A DNA stretch of 13,671 bases, from the NCBI GenBank assembly GCA_030040475.1, contig JASHTQ010000137.1, forward strand, positions 1 through 13,671, read 5' to 3'. The first letter of the stretch is position 1, and each line of letters starts with the position of its first letter. The notes beneath the pieces are model-generated. The model was not told where the DNA came from and did no database searches. It saw only the letters and a list, made by a program, of their open reading frames with translations. Position numbers and translations under genes: made by a program. This DNA comes from Streptosporangiaceae bacterium. Lineage in GTDB: Bacteria > Actinomycetota > Actinomycetes > Streptosporangiales > Streptosporangiaceae. Shown one piece after another: positions 5,062 through 12,273 of the stretch.

Positions 5062-6348
5062 AACGGTGGATTCTCCTTCGGCAGCGGGCTTGTCGGGGCC
5101 GGCGGCTGCGACGCGGAGCGGGCCGACGAGGCACAGCAGCAGCGCCGCGGCGACGCCGAGCCCGGCGGTCAGCAGGGCCACGCGGACGGAGATCGTGCTG
5201 GCGATGATCCCGGCCGCCGCGGCGCCGAAGGGCTGGCCGCCCCAGGCGATCATGCGGGCGATGACGTTGACCCGGCCCTGCAGGTGGCCGGGCGTGACCC
5301 GCTGCCGGTAGATGATCCCGGTCAAGATGCCCGTCGAGCTCGCCGCGTTCAGCCCGAGGTAGCACGCCATGGCGGCGAGCACGTCGGTCGCCAGGGCGTA
5401 CGCCGCGACCAGGACTATCTCGGCGGCGAGACAGGCCAGCCTGATGACCAGGACGTCAAACCGGCGCATGAGACGCGGCGTGGCGACGCTGGCGAGCAGC
5501 GCGCCCGCGGCGCCCGCGGCGTACAGCACGCCGATCAGCGCGCTGGTCCGCGGCAGGCCGAGCTGCCTGTTGGCGTCCACGACGATGAGCCCGGCGACGG
5601 CGCCCAGGGTAAAGCTGTTGCCGAAGCCGAGCAGGGTGAGCGAGCGGACCACCGGCTGCTGCCACAGGAACGTCAGTCCCTCCCGGACCCGCTGCCGCAG
5701 CCGAGCGGTCTGACGCGGTCCGCTGGCGGAAAACGGCCGGCGAACCGACATCAGCAGGAGCGCGGAGACGACGCAGCTGACGGCGTCGATCGTGATCGAG
5801 GGCGCGGGCCCGATGGTGGCGGCGAGCACGCCGCCGAGGGCCGGGGCGGCAATCTGCAGCACCGAGCTTGTCGAGCTGAGCCAGGCCCAGGCGGTGGCGA
5901 TCCGTTCGCGGCCGACGATCGCGGGCAGCGCGCCGAAGTTGGCCGCGTCGAACCAGACGAACATGGTCGCGGTGCCGAGCGCCACCACGTACACCTGGCC
6001 GATGCCGAGCGCGCCGACGGCGTGGGCGACCGGGATACTCGCCAGCAGCGCCCCGCTGGCCAGCTCGCACCGCCACATCAGGCGGCGCCGGTCGAGCCGG
6101 TCCGCCACCGCCCCGGCGATCAGGCCGAACGCCAGGTAGGGAACCGTCTCGATGACCACGAGCAGGGACGTCTGCCAGGCCGAACCGGTGACCTGGTAGA
6201 CCAGGATCGGCAGCACGACGCTGGTCACCAACGTGCCCGTCAGGCTGATGCTTGCGGCCGTCCAGAACCTCAGGAACACGCGGTCGTGGCGCAGCGCCGG
6301 GGCCGCGGCCGGCGGCTGCCCAGCCACCGGGCGGCCCGCTGACGTCAT
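5047..6348 (-). CDS. Major facilitator superfamily exporter (MFS_3 / EntS-like group)
   Basis: This 433-residue protein has about twelve hydrophobic segments and the MFS loop 2-3 motif GAVADRLDRRRL (79-90). The N-terminal pattern FLRFWTAASISLTGTLVTSVVLPILVYQVTGSA and a central loop near residues 210-235 are typical of the MFS_3 group, which includes the enterobactin exporter EntS and multidrug exporters. It is predicted to be a proton-driven exporter in the cytoplasmic membrane; the substrate is unknown. The ATG at 6346-6348 is the first start after an in-frame stop 24-27 bases upstream; I see neither a ribosome binding site nor a clear -10 at leaderless spacing. It converges on the methyltransferase gene and diverges from the SOD gene across 141 bases. 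A link to metallophore export with the methyltransferase is possible, but only from proximity. Confidence 0.85.
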   Translation of the reverse strand: MTSAGRPVAGQPPAAAPALRHDRVFLRFWTAASISLTGTLVTSVVLPILVYQVTGSAWQTSLLVVIETVPYLAFGLIAGAVADRLDRRRLMWRCELASGALLASIPVAHAVGALGIGQVYVVALGTATMFVWFDAANFGALPAIVGRERIATAWAWLSSTSSVLQIAAPALGGVLAATIGPAPSITIDAVSCVVSALLLMSVRRPFSASGPRQTARLRQRVREGLTFLWQQPVVRSLTLLGFGNSFTLGAVAGLIVVDANRQLGLPRTSALIGVLYAAGAAGALLASVATPRLMRRFDVLVIRLACLAAEIVLVAAYALATDVLAAMACYLGLNAASSTGILTGIIYRQRVTPGHLQGRVNVIARMIAWGGQPFGAAAAGIIASTISVRVALLTAGLGVAAALLLCLVGPLRVAAAGPDKPAAEGESTVRSEK

Positions 6349-6426
6349 GGCCGACGCAGATCGTGGCTGTCGTTACCTGGCATGGCTCGCCGGCGCCCCT
6401 TCCTGATCGCTGGCGGTCAGCTGCAA

Positions 6427-6432
6427 TAGAGT
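6427..6432 (+). promoter_or_regulatory. Putative -10 element of the SOD promoter
   Basis: TAGAGT fits TANNNT and would start transcription near 6438-6440, giving a leader of about 50 bases before the GTG at 6490. The -35 region is weak (CTGATC at 6403-6408 with an 18-base spacer). Confidence 0.45.
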
Positions 6433-6437
6433 AGTGC

Positions 6438-6454
6438 GTGCAAAGGAGTGGCAA
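6438..6454. promoter_or_regulatory. Nur-box-like operator at the SOD transcription start
   Basis: The site reads gTGCAA-AGGAG-TGGCAA, matching tTGCaa-N5-ttGCAA with one mismatch in each half. It begins at the predicted transcript start, just after the -10 TAGAGT, a position that suits repression. In Streptomyces the Fe-SOD gene sodF is a known Nur target, so the context agrees with the site. Confidence 0.6.
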
Positions 6455-6479
6455 CAAGGTTTGTGCGTCAACGACCCGT

Positions 6480-6485
6480 AAGGAG
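6480..6485 (+). promoter_or_regulatory. Ribosome binding site of the SOD gene
   Basis: AAGGAG lies four bases before the GTG at 6490. It fixes that codon as the start, although the same frame could be read from an earlier codon at 6448. Confidence 0.75.
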
Positions 6486-6489
6486 AGCC

Positions 6490-7188
6490 GTGGCCGACTA
6501 CGTCCTTCCCGATCTGCCCTACGACTACAGTGCGCTGGAACCGTACATTTCCGGCCAGATCATGGAACTGCACCACGACAAGCACCATCTGGCCTACGTC
6601 ACCGGCGCCAACACCGCGCTGGAACAGCTCGCCGACGCGCGGCAGGCCGACAAGCTGGGCACGGTGAACCTGCTGGAGAAGAACCTGGCGTTCAACCTGG
6701 CCGGCCACGTCAACCACACGGTGTTCTGGCCCAACATGTCGCCGGATGGAGGCGACAAGCCGGACGGGGACCTCGGTGCCGCGATCGACGATGAGTTCGG
6801 CTCGTTCGACGCCTTCCGCGCCCAGTTCACCGCGGTGGCCCTCGGCATCCAGGGGTCGGGCTGGTCGATCCTGGCCTGGGACAGCCTGGGCCAGCGGCTG
6901 ATCATCGAGCAGCTCTACGACCACCAGGGCAACCTGGCCGCCGGTTCTGTGCCGCTGCTGCTGCTCGACATGTGGGAGCACGCCTTCTACCTGCAGTACC
7001 AGAACGTCAAGGCCGACTACGTGAAGGCCTGGTGGAACGTGGCCAACTGGGCCGACGTGGCCCGGCGCTTCAACACCGCGCGCACGGCGACCCCCGGGCT
7101 CATCACGTCGTTACCGCCGGGACAGGCACGGGACGCGGCGGGCGGGCCGACGAACGTCATCCTCTCCGGAACGTGCGGCACACTGTAG
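6490..7188 (+). CDS. sodA: Fe/Mn superoxide dismutase with an extended C-terminus
   Basis: The GTG at 6490 gives 232 residues; extending to 6448 would add 14 residues ahead of the conserved [18 protein letters not shown] start. The N-terminal helical domain and C-terminal alpha/beta domain are complete. Metal ligands are His28 (ELHHDKHH), His76 (GHVNHTVFW), Asp160 and His164 ([12 protein letters not shown]). His145 in QLYDHQ matches the residue that replaces the usual Mn-SOD Gln in Mycobacterium tuberculosis Fe-SOD, suggesting an iron or cambialistic enzyme, equivalent to Streptomyces sodF. It converts superoxide to O2 and H2O2 in the cytoplasm or, as in mycobacteria, possibly outside. Homologues end soon after [10 protein letters not shown]; here about 30 extra residues follow, ending in [10 protein letters not shown] Nur-box-like site overlaps its transcript start. 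cobL begins three bases after its stop. Confidence 0.95.
   Translation: MADYVLPDLPYDYSALEPYISGQIMELHHDKHHLAYVTGANTALEQLADARQADKLGTVNLLEKNLAFNLAGHVNHTVFWPNMSPDGGDKPDGDLGAAIDDEFGSFDAFRAQFTAVALGIQGSGWSILAWDSLGQRLIIEQLYDHQGNLAAGSVPLLLLDMWEHAFYLQYQNVKADYVKAWWNVANWADVARRFNTARTATPGLITSLPPGQARDAAGGPTNVILSGTCGTL
7179..7184 (+). promoter_or_regulatory. Weak candidate -10 element for cobL inside the SOD 3' end
   Basis: CACACT keeps the A2 and T6 of TANNNT but not the first T. It lies seven bases before the cobL GTG, the spacing seen at the other leaderless genes here. It overlaps the last SOD codons, and no good -35 is seen. Confidence 0.25.
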
Positions 7189-7191
7189 CGT

Positions 7192-8406
7192 GTGCTAGCC
7201 CAGATCGTGACCGTGGTCGGCATCGGGGCCGATGGCTGGCCGGGGCTGTGCCCGCCTTCGCAGGCAGCGCTGCAGCGGGCAGCCGTGATCGTCGGCGGCC
7301 CGCGCCAGCTCGCGCTCCTGCCTGCTGCGGTCCATGGGCGGCGAGTTCCGCTGCCCAGCCCGCTGCTGCCCGGCCTGTCCGGCCTGATCGCGGAGAACGC
7401 CGGGACGGCCGGTGCCGCGCTGGTCGTGCTGGCCAGCGGCGACCCGATGTTCTTCGGCATCGGCGGCACCCTCGTCCGGCTGCTCGGCCCGGCGCGGGTG
7501 CGGGTGCTTCCGCATCCGTCGTCGGTGTCGCTGGCCGCGGCCAGGCTCGGCTGGCCGCTGGAGGATATCGACGTCGTCAGCCTGGTCGGCCGTCCCCGCG
7601 AGCTGCTGCACCCGCTGCTCCAGCCCGGGCGGCGGGTGCTCGCGCTCACCGCGGAGCCGACGGCCGCCGCGCAGGTCGGCGCGCTGCTCGACGGGCGTGG
7701 CTTCGGCGGCAGCCCGGTGACGGTGCTGGCCGACCTCGGCGGCCCTGAGGAGACCGTCGCCCTGGCCGACGGCCGGCCGCACAGCAGGCTGGCGGTCCTG
7801 GCGATCGAGTGCCGCCTCGACGCCGGTGCCGCGCCGCTGCCGCGTACGCCGGGGTTGCCCGACGACGCGTTCGAGCACGACGGCCAGATCACCAAGCAGG
7901 AGATCCGGGTCCTCGCGCTGGCCGCGCTCGTCCCCGTTCCCGGTCAGCTGCTGTGGGACGTGGGCGCCGGGGCGGGGAGCGTCGGCATCGAGTGGATGCG
8001 CGTCCACCCGGCCAGCCGCGCGATCGCGATCGAGCCGCGCGCCGACCGCCGGGAGCGTATCGCCCGCAACGCCGCCGTGCTCGGGGTTCCCGGGCTTTGC
8101 GTGGTGGCCGGGGCCGCGCCGCAGGCGCTGGCCGGGCTGCCCGCGCCCGACGCGGTCTTCGTCGGCGGCGGCGTCACCGTCGCCGGTGTCGTGACCGGGT
8201 GCTGGGACGCGCTCGGGCCCGGCGGGAGGCTGGTGGCGAACGCGGTCACGATCGAGGGGCAGGCCGTCCTGGCGGACTGGCGGCAGCGGCTGGGCGGTAC
8301 CCTGACCCGGATCGGCGTGGAGCGCGCCGGCGGGCTCGGCTCCCTCACGACCTGGCGGCCGGCGCTGCCCGTCGTCCAGTGGTCGATCAGGAAGGAGGGC
8401 TCGTGA
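7192..8406 (+). CDS. cobL: CobL (CbiE-CbiT fusion), precorrin-6Y C5,15-methyltransferase (decarboxylating)
   Basis: The 404-residue protein is the two-domain aerobic form. Residues 5 to about 205 are a CbiE-type tetrapyrrole methyltransferase domain with VGIGADG (9-15) and SGDPMFFG (82-89). Residues 227 to about 395 are a CbiT Rossmann methyltransferase domain with FEHDGQITK (227-235), the SAM motif LLWDVGAGAGSVGIEW (253-268) and FVGGG (323-327). It methylates C5 and C15 of precorrin-6B and decarboxylates the C12 acetate, giving precorrin-8. The GTG at 7192 is three bases after the SOD stop, with no ribosome binding site. CACACT at 7179-7184 is seven bases ahead, so it could be leaderless from its own weak promoter, or coupled to SOD translation. 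It overlaps cobM by four bases. Confidence 0.95.
   Translation: MLAQIVTVVGIGADGWPGLCPPSQAALQRAAVIVGGPRQLALLPAAVHGRRVPLPSPLLPGLSGLIAENAGTAGAALVVLASGDPMFFGIGGTLVRLLGPARVRVLPHPSSVSLAAARLGWPLEDIDVVSLVGRPRELLHPLLQPGRRVLALTAEPTAAAQVGALLDGRGFGGSPVTVLADLGGPEETVALADGRPHSRLAVLAIECRLDAGAAPLPRTPGLPDDAFEHDGQITKQEIRVLALAALVPVPGQLLWDVGAGAGSVGIEWMRVHPASRAIAIEPRADRRERIARNAAVLGVPGLCVVAGAAPQALAGLPAPDAVFVGGGVTVAGVVTGCWDALGPGGRLVANAVTIEGQAVLADWRQRLGGTLTRIGVERAGGLGSLTTWRPALPVVQWSIRKEGS
8392..8398 (+). promoter_or_regulatory. Ribosome binding site of cobM
   Basis: AAGGAGG lies four bases before the GTG at 8403 and within the last codons of cobL. It fixes the cobM start although the same frame is open far upstream (from 7809). 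Confidence 0.8.
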
Positions 8407-9164
8407 CCGTTCATTTCGTCGGCGCGGGCCCGGGTGCCGCCGACCTGATCACCGTCCGGGCGCAGCGGCTGCTCTCCCGATGCTCGGTGTGCCTGTACGC
8501 CGGCAGCCTCGTCCCCGACGAAGTCCTCGCGCACTGCCCGGCGGACGCGCGGCTGATCGACACCGCCGACCTCACGCTGGACCAGATCGTCGCGGCCATG
8601 ACGGAAGCGGACGCCGCGGGCCTGGACGTGGTGCGGCTGTGTTCCGGCGACCCGGCCGTCTTCAGCGCGGTCGCCGAGCAGGCCCGGCGTCTGGACCGGG
8701 CCGGGATCGGCTACGACATCACCCCCGGCGTACCCGCGTTCGCCGCCGCGGCCGCGGCGCTGCGGCGCGAGCTCACCGTGCCTGAGGTCGGCCAGACGGT
8801 CGTGCTCACCAGGATCGCGCAGCGGGCCACCCCGATGCCGCCGGGCGAGGACCTGGCCAGCCTCGGCGCGACCGGCGCGACCCTGGTGCTGCACCTCGCC
8901 GTGCAGCGGGTCGAGCAGGTGGCCGCGGAACTCGTCCCGCACTACGGGCCGGAGTGTCCCGCGGCTGTCGTCGCGTACGCCAGCCAGGAGCGGGAAGTCA
9001 TCCTGCGCGGCACGCTCGGCGACATAGCCGGGCAGGTGCTGGCCGCCGGGGTGAAGCGCACCGCGGTGATCATCGTCGGCAGGGTGCTGGCCGCGGAAGG
9101 GTTCCGCGACAGCCACCTGTACTCGGCCGCGAGGGATCGTCCGCCGCGCCGGGCTACCCCGTAG
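8403..9164 (+). CDS. cobM: CobM, precorrin-4 C11-methyltransferase
   Basis: The GTG at 8403 overlaps the cobL TGA (GTGA). The 253-residue length is normal for CobM/CbiF. Visible motifs of the tetrapyrrole methyltransferase fold are VHFVGAGPGAADLITVRA (3-20), SGDPAVFS (81-88), TPGVPAF (107-113), the CobM-typical LTRIAQRATPMP (135-146), and SHLY near the C-terminus (237-240). The enzyme transfers a methyl group from SAM to C11 of precorrin-4, giving precorrin-5, in the cytoplasm. With cobL it forms a tightly coupled two-gene unit. The Arg/Pro-rich last 13 residues include an 11-base tail-to-tail overlap with cobF on the opposite strand. I am confident of the assignment, since CbiF and CobM differ little and the neighbours belong to the aerobic route. 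Confidence 0.95.
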   Translation: MTVHFVGAGPGAADLITVRAQRLLSRCSVCLYAGSLVPDEVLAHCPADARLIDTADLTLDQIVAAMTEADAAGLDVVRLCSGDPAVFSAVAEQARRLDRAGIGYDITPGVPAFAAAAAALRRELTVPEVGQTVVLTRIAQRATPMPPGEDLASLGATGATLVLHLAVQRVEQVAAELVPHYGPECPAAVVAYASQEREVILRGTLGDIAGQVLAAGVKRTAVIIVGRVLAAEGFRDSHLYSAARDRPPRRATP

Positions 9165-9981
9165 TCTCCCGGTCGCCGGTGGCGGGCTTGGCGTGGCCGC
9201 CGGTGGCGGGCTTGGCGTCCCGGCGCAGCAGGTAGGTGTCCATGATCCAGCCGTGCCGTTCGCGCAGCCGGGCGCGCGTCTGCGTGATCTGCGCGGCGAC
9301 GTCCGCCAGCGGCCCGGAGATCAAGATCTCGTCCGGCGTGCTGAGGTAGGCGCCCCAGTAAACGGACAGGCCGGGCTCGTCGAACCCCGCGGCGGTGAAG
9401 CCGCGGTCCAGCATGACCACGGCGCTGTCCAGGCCGGCGGGCAGCCCGCCGGCGATCTTGCGGGCCGGGGTGATGTGGATGGGCTCGCCGGTCCGGTTCA
9501 GCGGGATCCGGTGCGCCGCCGCGAGCGCCTGCACGCTCGTCACGCCCGGAATCACGGCGTAGTCGAAACAGACGGTGCCGAGCGCGAGGACGCGGTCGAC
9601 GACCCGCAGCATCGAGTCGTAGACGGACGGGTCGCCCCACACGAGGAACGCGCCGACGCCGTCCTGGCCGAGCTCGGTCTCGATCGCCCGGGCGATGAGC
9701 TCCGCGCGGGCCTCGTGCCAGTCCCGTACCGCGCCCAGGTACCCGCCGTCGTTCAGCGACGGGGACCGGTCGCGCGGCGGCTCGGGAATGTCCACGACAC
9801 GGTACGTAGGGCGGGTGACGTGCCGTCGCAGGATCTCGTCCCTGGCCGCGTTGAGCCCGGACTTGGCGTCTCCCTTGTCCATCCGGAAGAACACGTCGGC
9901 CCTGTTGAGAGCCTGCACGGCCTGGACGGTGATCTGGTCCGGGTGGCCGGGGCCCATCCCGACGACGAGCAGTTCGCGCAT
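9154..9981 (-). CDS. cobF: CobF, precorrin-6A synthase (deacetylating), C1-methyltransferase
   Basis: This 275-residue member of the tetrapyrrole methyltransferase fold has GMGPGHPDQIT (8-18), VWGDPSVYDS (114-123) and IPGVTSVQALAA (144-155). The long insertion after helix 1 (KGDAKSGLNAARDEIL) and the segment RIPLNRTGEPIHITPARK are characteristic of CobF. It methylates C1 of precorrin-5 and releases the extruded acyl group as acetate, giving precorrin-6A, a step specific to the aerobic pathway. The ATG at 9979-9981 has no ribosome binding site; GACACT six bases upstream suggests a leaderless transcript divergent from cobK. The C-terminal tail (256-275) carries an eight-residue tandem repeat starting AKPATGGH and is probably disordered. 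Its 3' end overlaps cobM by 11 bases. Confidence 0.93.
   Translation of the reverse strand: MRELLVVGMGPGHPDQITVQAVQALNRADVFFRMDKGDAKSGLNAARDEILRRHVTRPTYRVVDIPEPPRDRSPSLNDGGYLGAVRDWHEARAELIARAIETELGQDGVGAFLVWGDPSVYDSMLRVVDRVLALGTVCFDYAVIPGVTSVQALAAAHRIPLNRTGEPIHITPARKIAGGLPAGLDSAVVMLDRGFTAAGFDEPGLSVYWGAYLSTPDEILISGPLADVAAQITQTRARLRERHGWIMDTYLLRRDAKPATGGHAKPATGDRETTG
9174..9218. repeat. 24-bp-period tandem repeat in the cobF 3' end
   Basis: Two identical 21-base copies start at 9174 and 9198. On the minus strand they encode two successive AKPATG blocks in the CobF tail. The period is a multiple of three, so copy-number changes would keep the frame. Confidence 0.75.
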
Positions 9982-9987
9982 CTGCCC

Positions 9988-9993
9988 AGTGTC
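9988..9993 (-). promoter_or_regulatory. Putative -10 element of a leaderless cobF promoter
   Basis: GACACT on the minus strand has the A2/T6 of TANNNT and is six bases before the cobF ATG. It faces the cobK -10 element across 23 bases in a 47-base divergent gap. Confidence 0.4.
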
Positions 9994-10016
9994 GCGTACC
10001 GCGCGGTGCCCCGCAC

Positions 10017-10022
10017 TACCCT
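10017..10022 (+). promoter_or_regulatory. Putative -10 element of a leaderless cobK promoter
   Basis: TACCCT is six bases before the GTG at 10029, which is the codon where the CobK family sequence MRILILGG begins. An in-frame GTG at 10023 touches the -10 and is therefore unlikely to be the start. Confidence 0.55.
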
Positions 10023-10028
10023 GTGCCG

Positions 10029-10769
10029 GTGCGCATCCTGATCCTCGGCGGAACCGGTGAGGCGCGGGAACTGGCCGCCGATCTCGTGGCAGCGGGCGCC
10101 GACGTGCTGTCCTCGCTGGCCGGCCGGGTACGGCAGCCGCGGCTTCCCGACGGCCCGGTGCGAGTCGGCGGCTTCGGCGGCGCGGCTGGCCTGGCGGCCT
10201 TCCTGGCCGACGAGGGCATCACTCACCTCATCGACGCGACGCACCCGTTCGCCGGGGGCATCTCGGCCAACGCGGCGCTGGCCGCCGGGCAGGCCGGCGT
10301 GCCACGGCTGGTGCTGCGGCGTCCCGCGTGGGAGCCCGATCCGTCCTGGGAAACGGTCACTGACGTGCCCGCGGCGGCCGCGGCCGTCAGGGACTGGCCC
10401 GGCGAGGGCGTGTTCCTCACCACGGGCCGTCGCGACCTGGGCGCTTTCGCTGCCGACGACCGCCACCTGTTCCTCGTCCGTACGGTCGACCCGCCCGACG
10501 GGCGCACGCCGCCGCGGATGACGCTGATCCTCGACCGGGGGCCGTACACCGTCGGGGGAGAGTCCGCGCTGATGCGCGAGCATCGGGTCGGGCTGCTTGT
10601 GACGAAGAACAGCGGCGGCACGATGACGGCCGCCAAGCTGCAGGCCGCCCGGGATCTGGGCGTCCAGGTGATCATGGTGCGGCGCCCGCCGCTGCCGCCT
10701 GGGAGCGCCGTGGTGGCGACGGTCCCCGAGGCGCTGCGGTGGATCAGCCGGGATAGCGGCGCGGCGTGA
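10029..10769 (+). CDS. cobK: CobK, precorrin-6A reductase
   Basis: The 246-residue protein has the CobK/CbiJ pattern: the N-terminal nucleotide-binding motif LILGGTGEARELA (4-16), DATHPFA (69-75), TTGRRDL (131-137), and LLVTKNSGG (189-197) near the C-terminal domain. It reduces the C18-C19 double bond of precorrin-6A with NADPH, giving precorrin-6B. An in-frame GTG six bases earlier is available, but the family starts at MRILILGG and a TACCCT -10 sits at leaderless spacing. It is divergent from cobF over 47 bases, and its last codons overlap the end of cobIJ by 26 bases tail to tail. The protein is soluble and cytoplasmic, of normal family length, and no key motif is missing. Confidence 0.95.
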   Translation: MRILILGGTGEARELAADLVAAGADVLSSLAGRVRQPRLPDGPVRVGGFGGAAGLAAFLADEGITHLIDATHPFAGGISANAALAAGQAGVPRLVLRRPAWEPDPSWETVTDVPAAAAAVRDWPGEGVFLTTGRRDLGAFAADDRHLFLVRTVDPPDGRTPPRMTLILDRGPYTVGGESALMREHRVGLLVTKNSGGTMTAAKLQAARDLGVQVIMVRRPPLPPGSAVVATVPEALRWISRDSGAA

Positions 10770-12273
10770 TCACCCGGGCCTCGCCCGAGCCGCCGCGCAC
10801 TATCCGTGTCTGGCTGGAGCCGACGATGACCAGGCAGCGCATGTCGACCTGCCCGGGGTCGAGTTCGCCGAGGGTCGTCACGGTGACCTGCTGGTCATCC
10901 GTCCCGACGGCGCGCCCGATCACGACCGGCGTACCGGGATCGCGGAAGGCGAGCAGCAGGTCACGCGCATCGGCCAGCTGCCGCCGCCGGGACCGCGACG
11001 CCGGGTTGTAGATCGCGATGGCGAAGTCGCCCTTCGCGGCCGCCTCCAGGCGGCCGGCGATGACCGGCCACGGCTTGAGCTGGTCCGACAGCGACAGCAT
11101 CACGTAGTCGTGGCCGAGCGGTGCCCCGGCGACGCTGGCGACGGCCTGCGCGGCGGTGACACCGGGGACGACGGCGACCGGCACCCCGGCGAACCGCTCA
11201 TCGGCCGCGGCCGCCTCGAGGACCACCGAGGCCATGGCGAACACCCCAGGGTCGCCTGAGGACACCACGGCGACCCGGCGGCCGCGCAGCGCCAGGTCGA
11301 GGGCGAACTCCGCGCGCTCCGCTTCCACCCGGTTGTCGCTGCCGTGCCGCCGCTGCCGTGGATTGAGCGGCACGCGGTCCACGTAGCCCGCATAGCCGAC
11401 GATGTCGTCGGCGGCCGAGAGCACCCCCATCGCCTGCGGCGTCAGCCAGTCCCGCCCGCCGGGGCCGAGCCCCACCACGTCGACCCGGCCCGGCCCGGCG
11501 CCGGCCCCGGCCGCTGCGTCCGGCGATGCGGGCACCGGATGCCCGGCGGCCTCGGCGCCGGCCATGATGACCAGCGACATGTACGGCACCGCTCCCGGAT
11601 CGACGTTTCCGGCACGCTCGGTGACCTGCCGCGGTCCGGCGGAGGCGCGCTCGACGTAGTACGCCGCTTCCAGCCGCCCCGCATCCTTCAGCGCCGCGCG
11701 CACCTGGTCGTAGCCGCGGCTGATCTTCATGATCGCCGCCGCCTCGGTGCCGCGCAGCCGCTGCGCCAGCCGCTCGCGGCCGAGCGTGCCCGGCAGCACC
11801 GTCAGCACGTCATCGCCCTCCACCAGCGGCATGGCCAGCGCGGCGGACGCGGCGCTCACCGAGGTGACGCCAGGGACGATCTCGGTGCGGAACCGGCCGC
11901 TGATCCGCTTGTGCATGTGCATGTAGCTGCTGTAGAAGAGCGGGTCGCCCTCGGCGAGCAGCACCACGTCACGGCCGGCCGTCAGGTGCGCGGCCAGGCG
12001 GGCGGCCGCCGCCGCGTAAAACTCCTCCATCGCGCCCTCGTAGCCGCCGGGGTGGCCGGTGGCCTCGGTGGTGACCGGGTAGACGAGCTGTTCCTCGACC
12101 TGGCCGTCACGCAGGTACGGCTCGGCGATGGACCGCGCGACCGAGCGCCCGTGCCGCGCGCAGTGGTACGCGACGACGTCCGCGGCGCCGATGAGCCGTG
12201 CCGCCTTCACGGTGACCAGCTCCGGGTCGCCGGGGCCGAGCCCCACGCCGTACAGGGTTCCGTGGCCGTTCAT
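10744..12273 (-). CDS. cobIJ: CobIJ fusion: precorrin-2 C20-methyltransferase and precorrin-3B C17-methyltransferase
   Basis: Two complete tetrapyrrole methyltransferase domains lie in one 509-residue chain. Residues 1 to about 242 are CobI, with [17 protein letters not shown] (8-24), [13 protein letters not shown] (107-119) and [14 protein letters not shown] (133-146). A Pro/Ala/Gly linker (about 243-262) follows. Residues 263-509 are CobJ, with [16 protein letters not shown] (266-281), [10 protein letters not shown] (294-303), [12 protein letters not shown] (338-349), [12 protein letters not shown] (369-380) and IYNPASRSR (421-429). CobI methylates C20 of precorrin-2; CobJ methylates C17 of precorrin-3B and drives ring contraction to precorrin-4. 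The CobG step (precorrin-3A to 3B) lies between these two and is encoded two genes upstream. The same fusion is known from mycobacteria. The ATG overlaps the cobH TGA (ATGA), with GAGGACG just ahead. Confidence 0.95.
   Translation of the reverse strand: MNGHGTLYGVGLGPGDPELVTVKAARLIGAADVVAYHCARHGRSVARSIAEPYLRDGQVEEQLVYPVTTEATGHPGGYEGAMEEFYAAAAARLAAHLTAGRDVVLLAEGDPLFYSSYMHMHKRISGRFRTEIVPGVTSVSAASAALAMPLVEGDDVLTVLPGTLGRERLAQRLRGTEAAAIMKISRGYDQVRAALKDAGRLEAAYYVERASAGPRQVTERAGNVDPGAVPYMSLVIMAGAEAAGHPVPASPDAAAGAGAGPGRVDVVGLGPGGRDWLTPQAMGVLSAADDIVGYAGYVDRVPLNPRQRRHGSDNRVEAERAEFALDLALRGRRVAVVSSGDPGVFAMASVVLEAAAADERFAGVPVAVVPGVTAAQAVASVAGAPLGHDYVMLSLSDQLKPWPVIAGRLEAAAKGDFAIAIYNPASRSRRRQLADARDLLLAFRDPGTPVVIGRAVGTDDQQVTVTTLGELDPGQVDMRCLVIVGSSQTRIVRGGSGEARVITPRRYPG

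Noticed and set aside
4846..6342. 498-codon plus-strand frame opposite the MFS gene
   Set aside because: It is a shadow frame rich in Arg, Asp, Gly and Gln with no membrane or domain pattern; the minus strand encodes a standard MFS transporter.
6448..6489. Upstream start of the SOD at 6448
   Set aside because: It lies inside the operator-like site. The AAGGAG site at 6480-6485 and the family N-terminus both point to the GTG at 6490.
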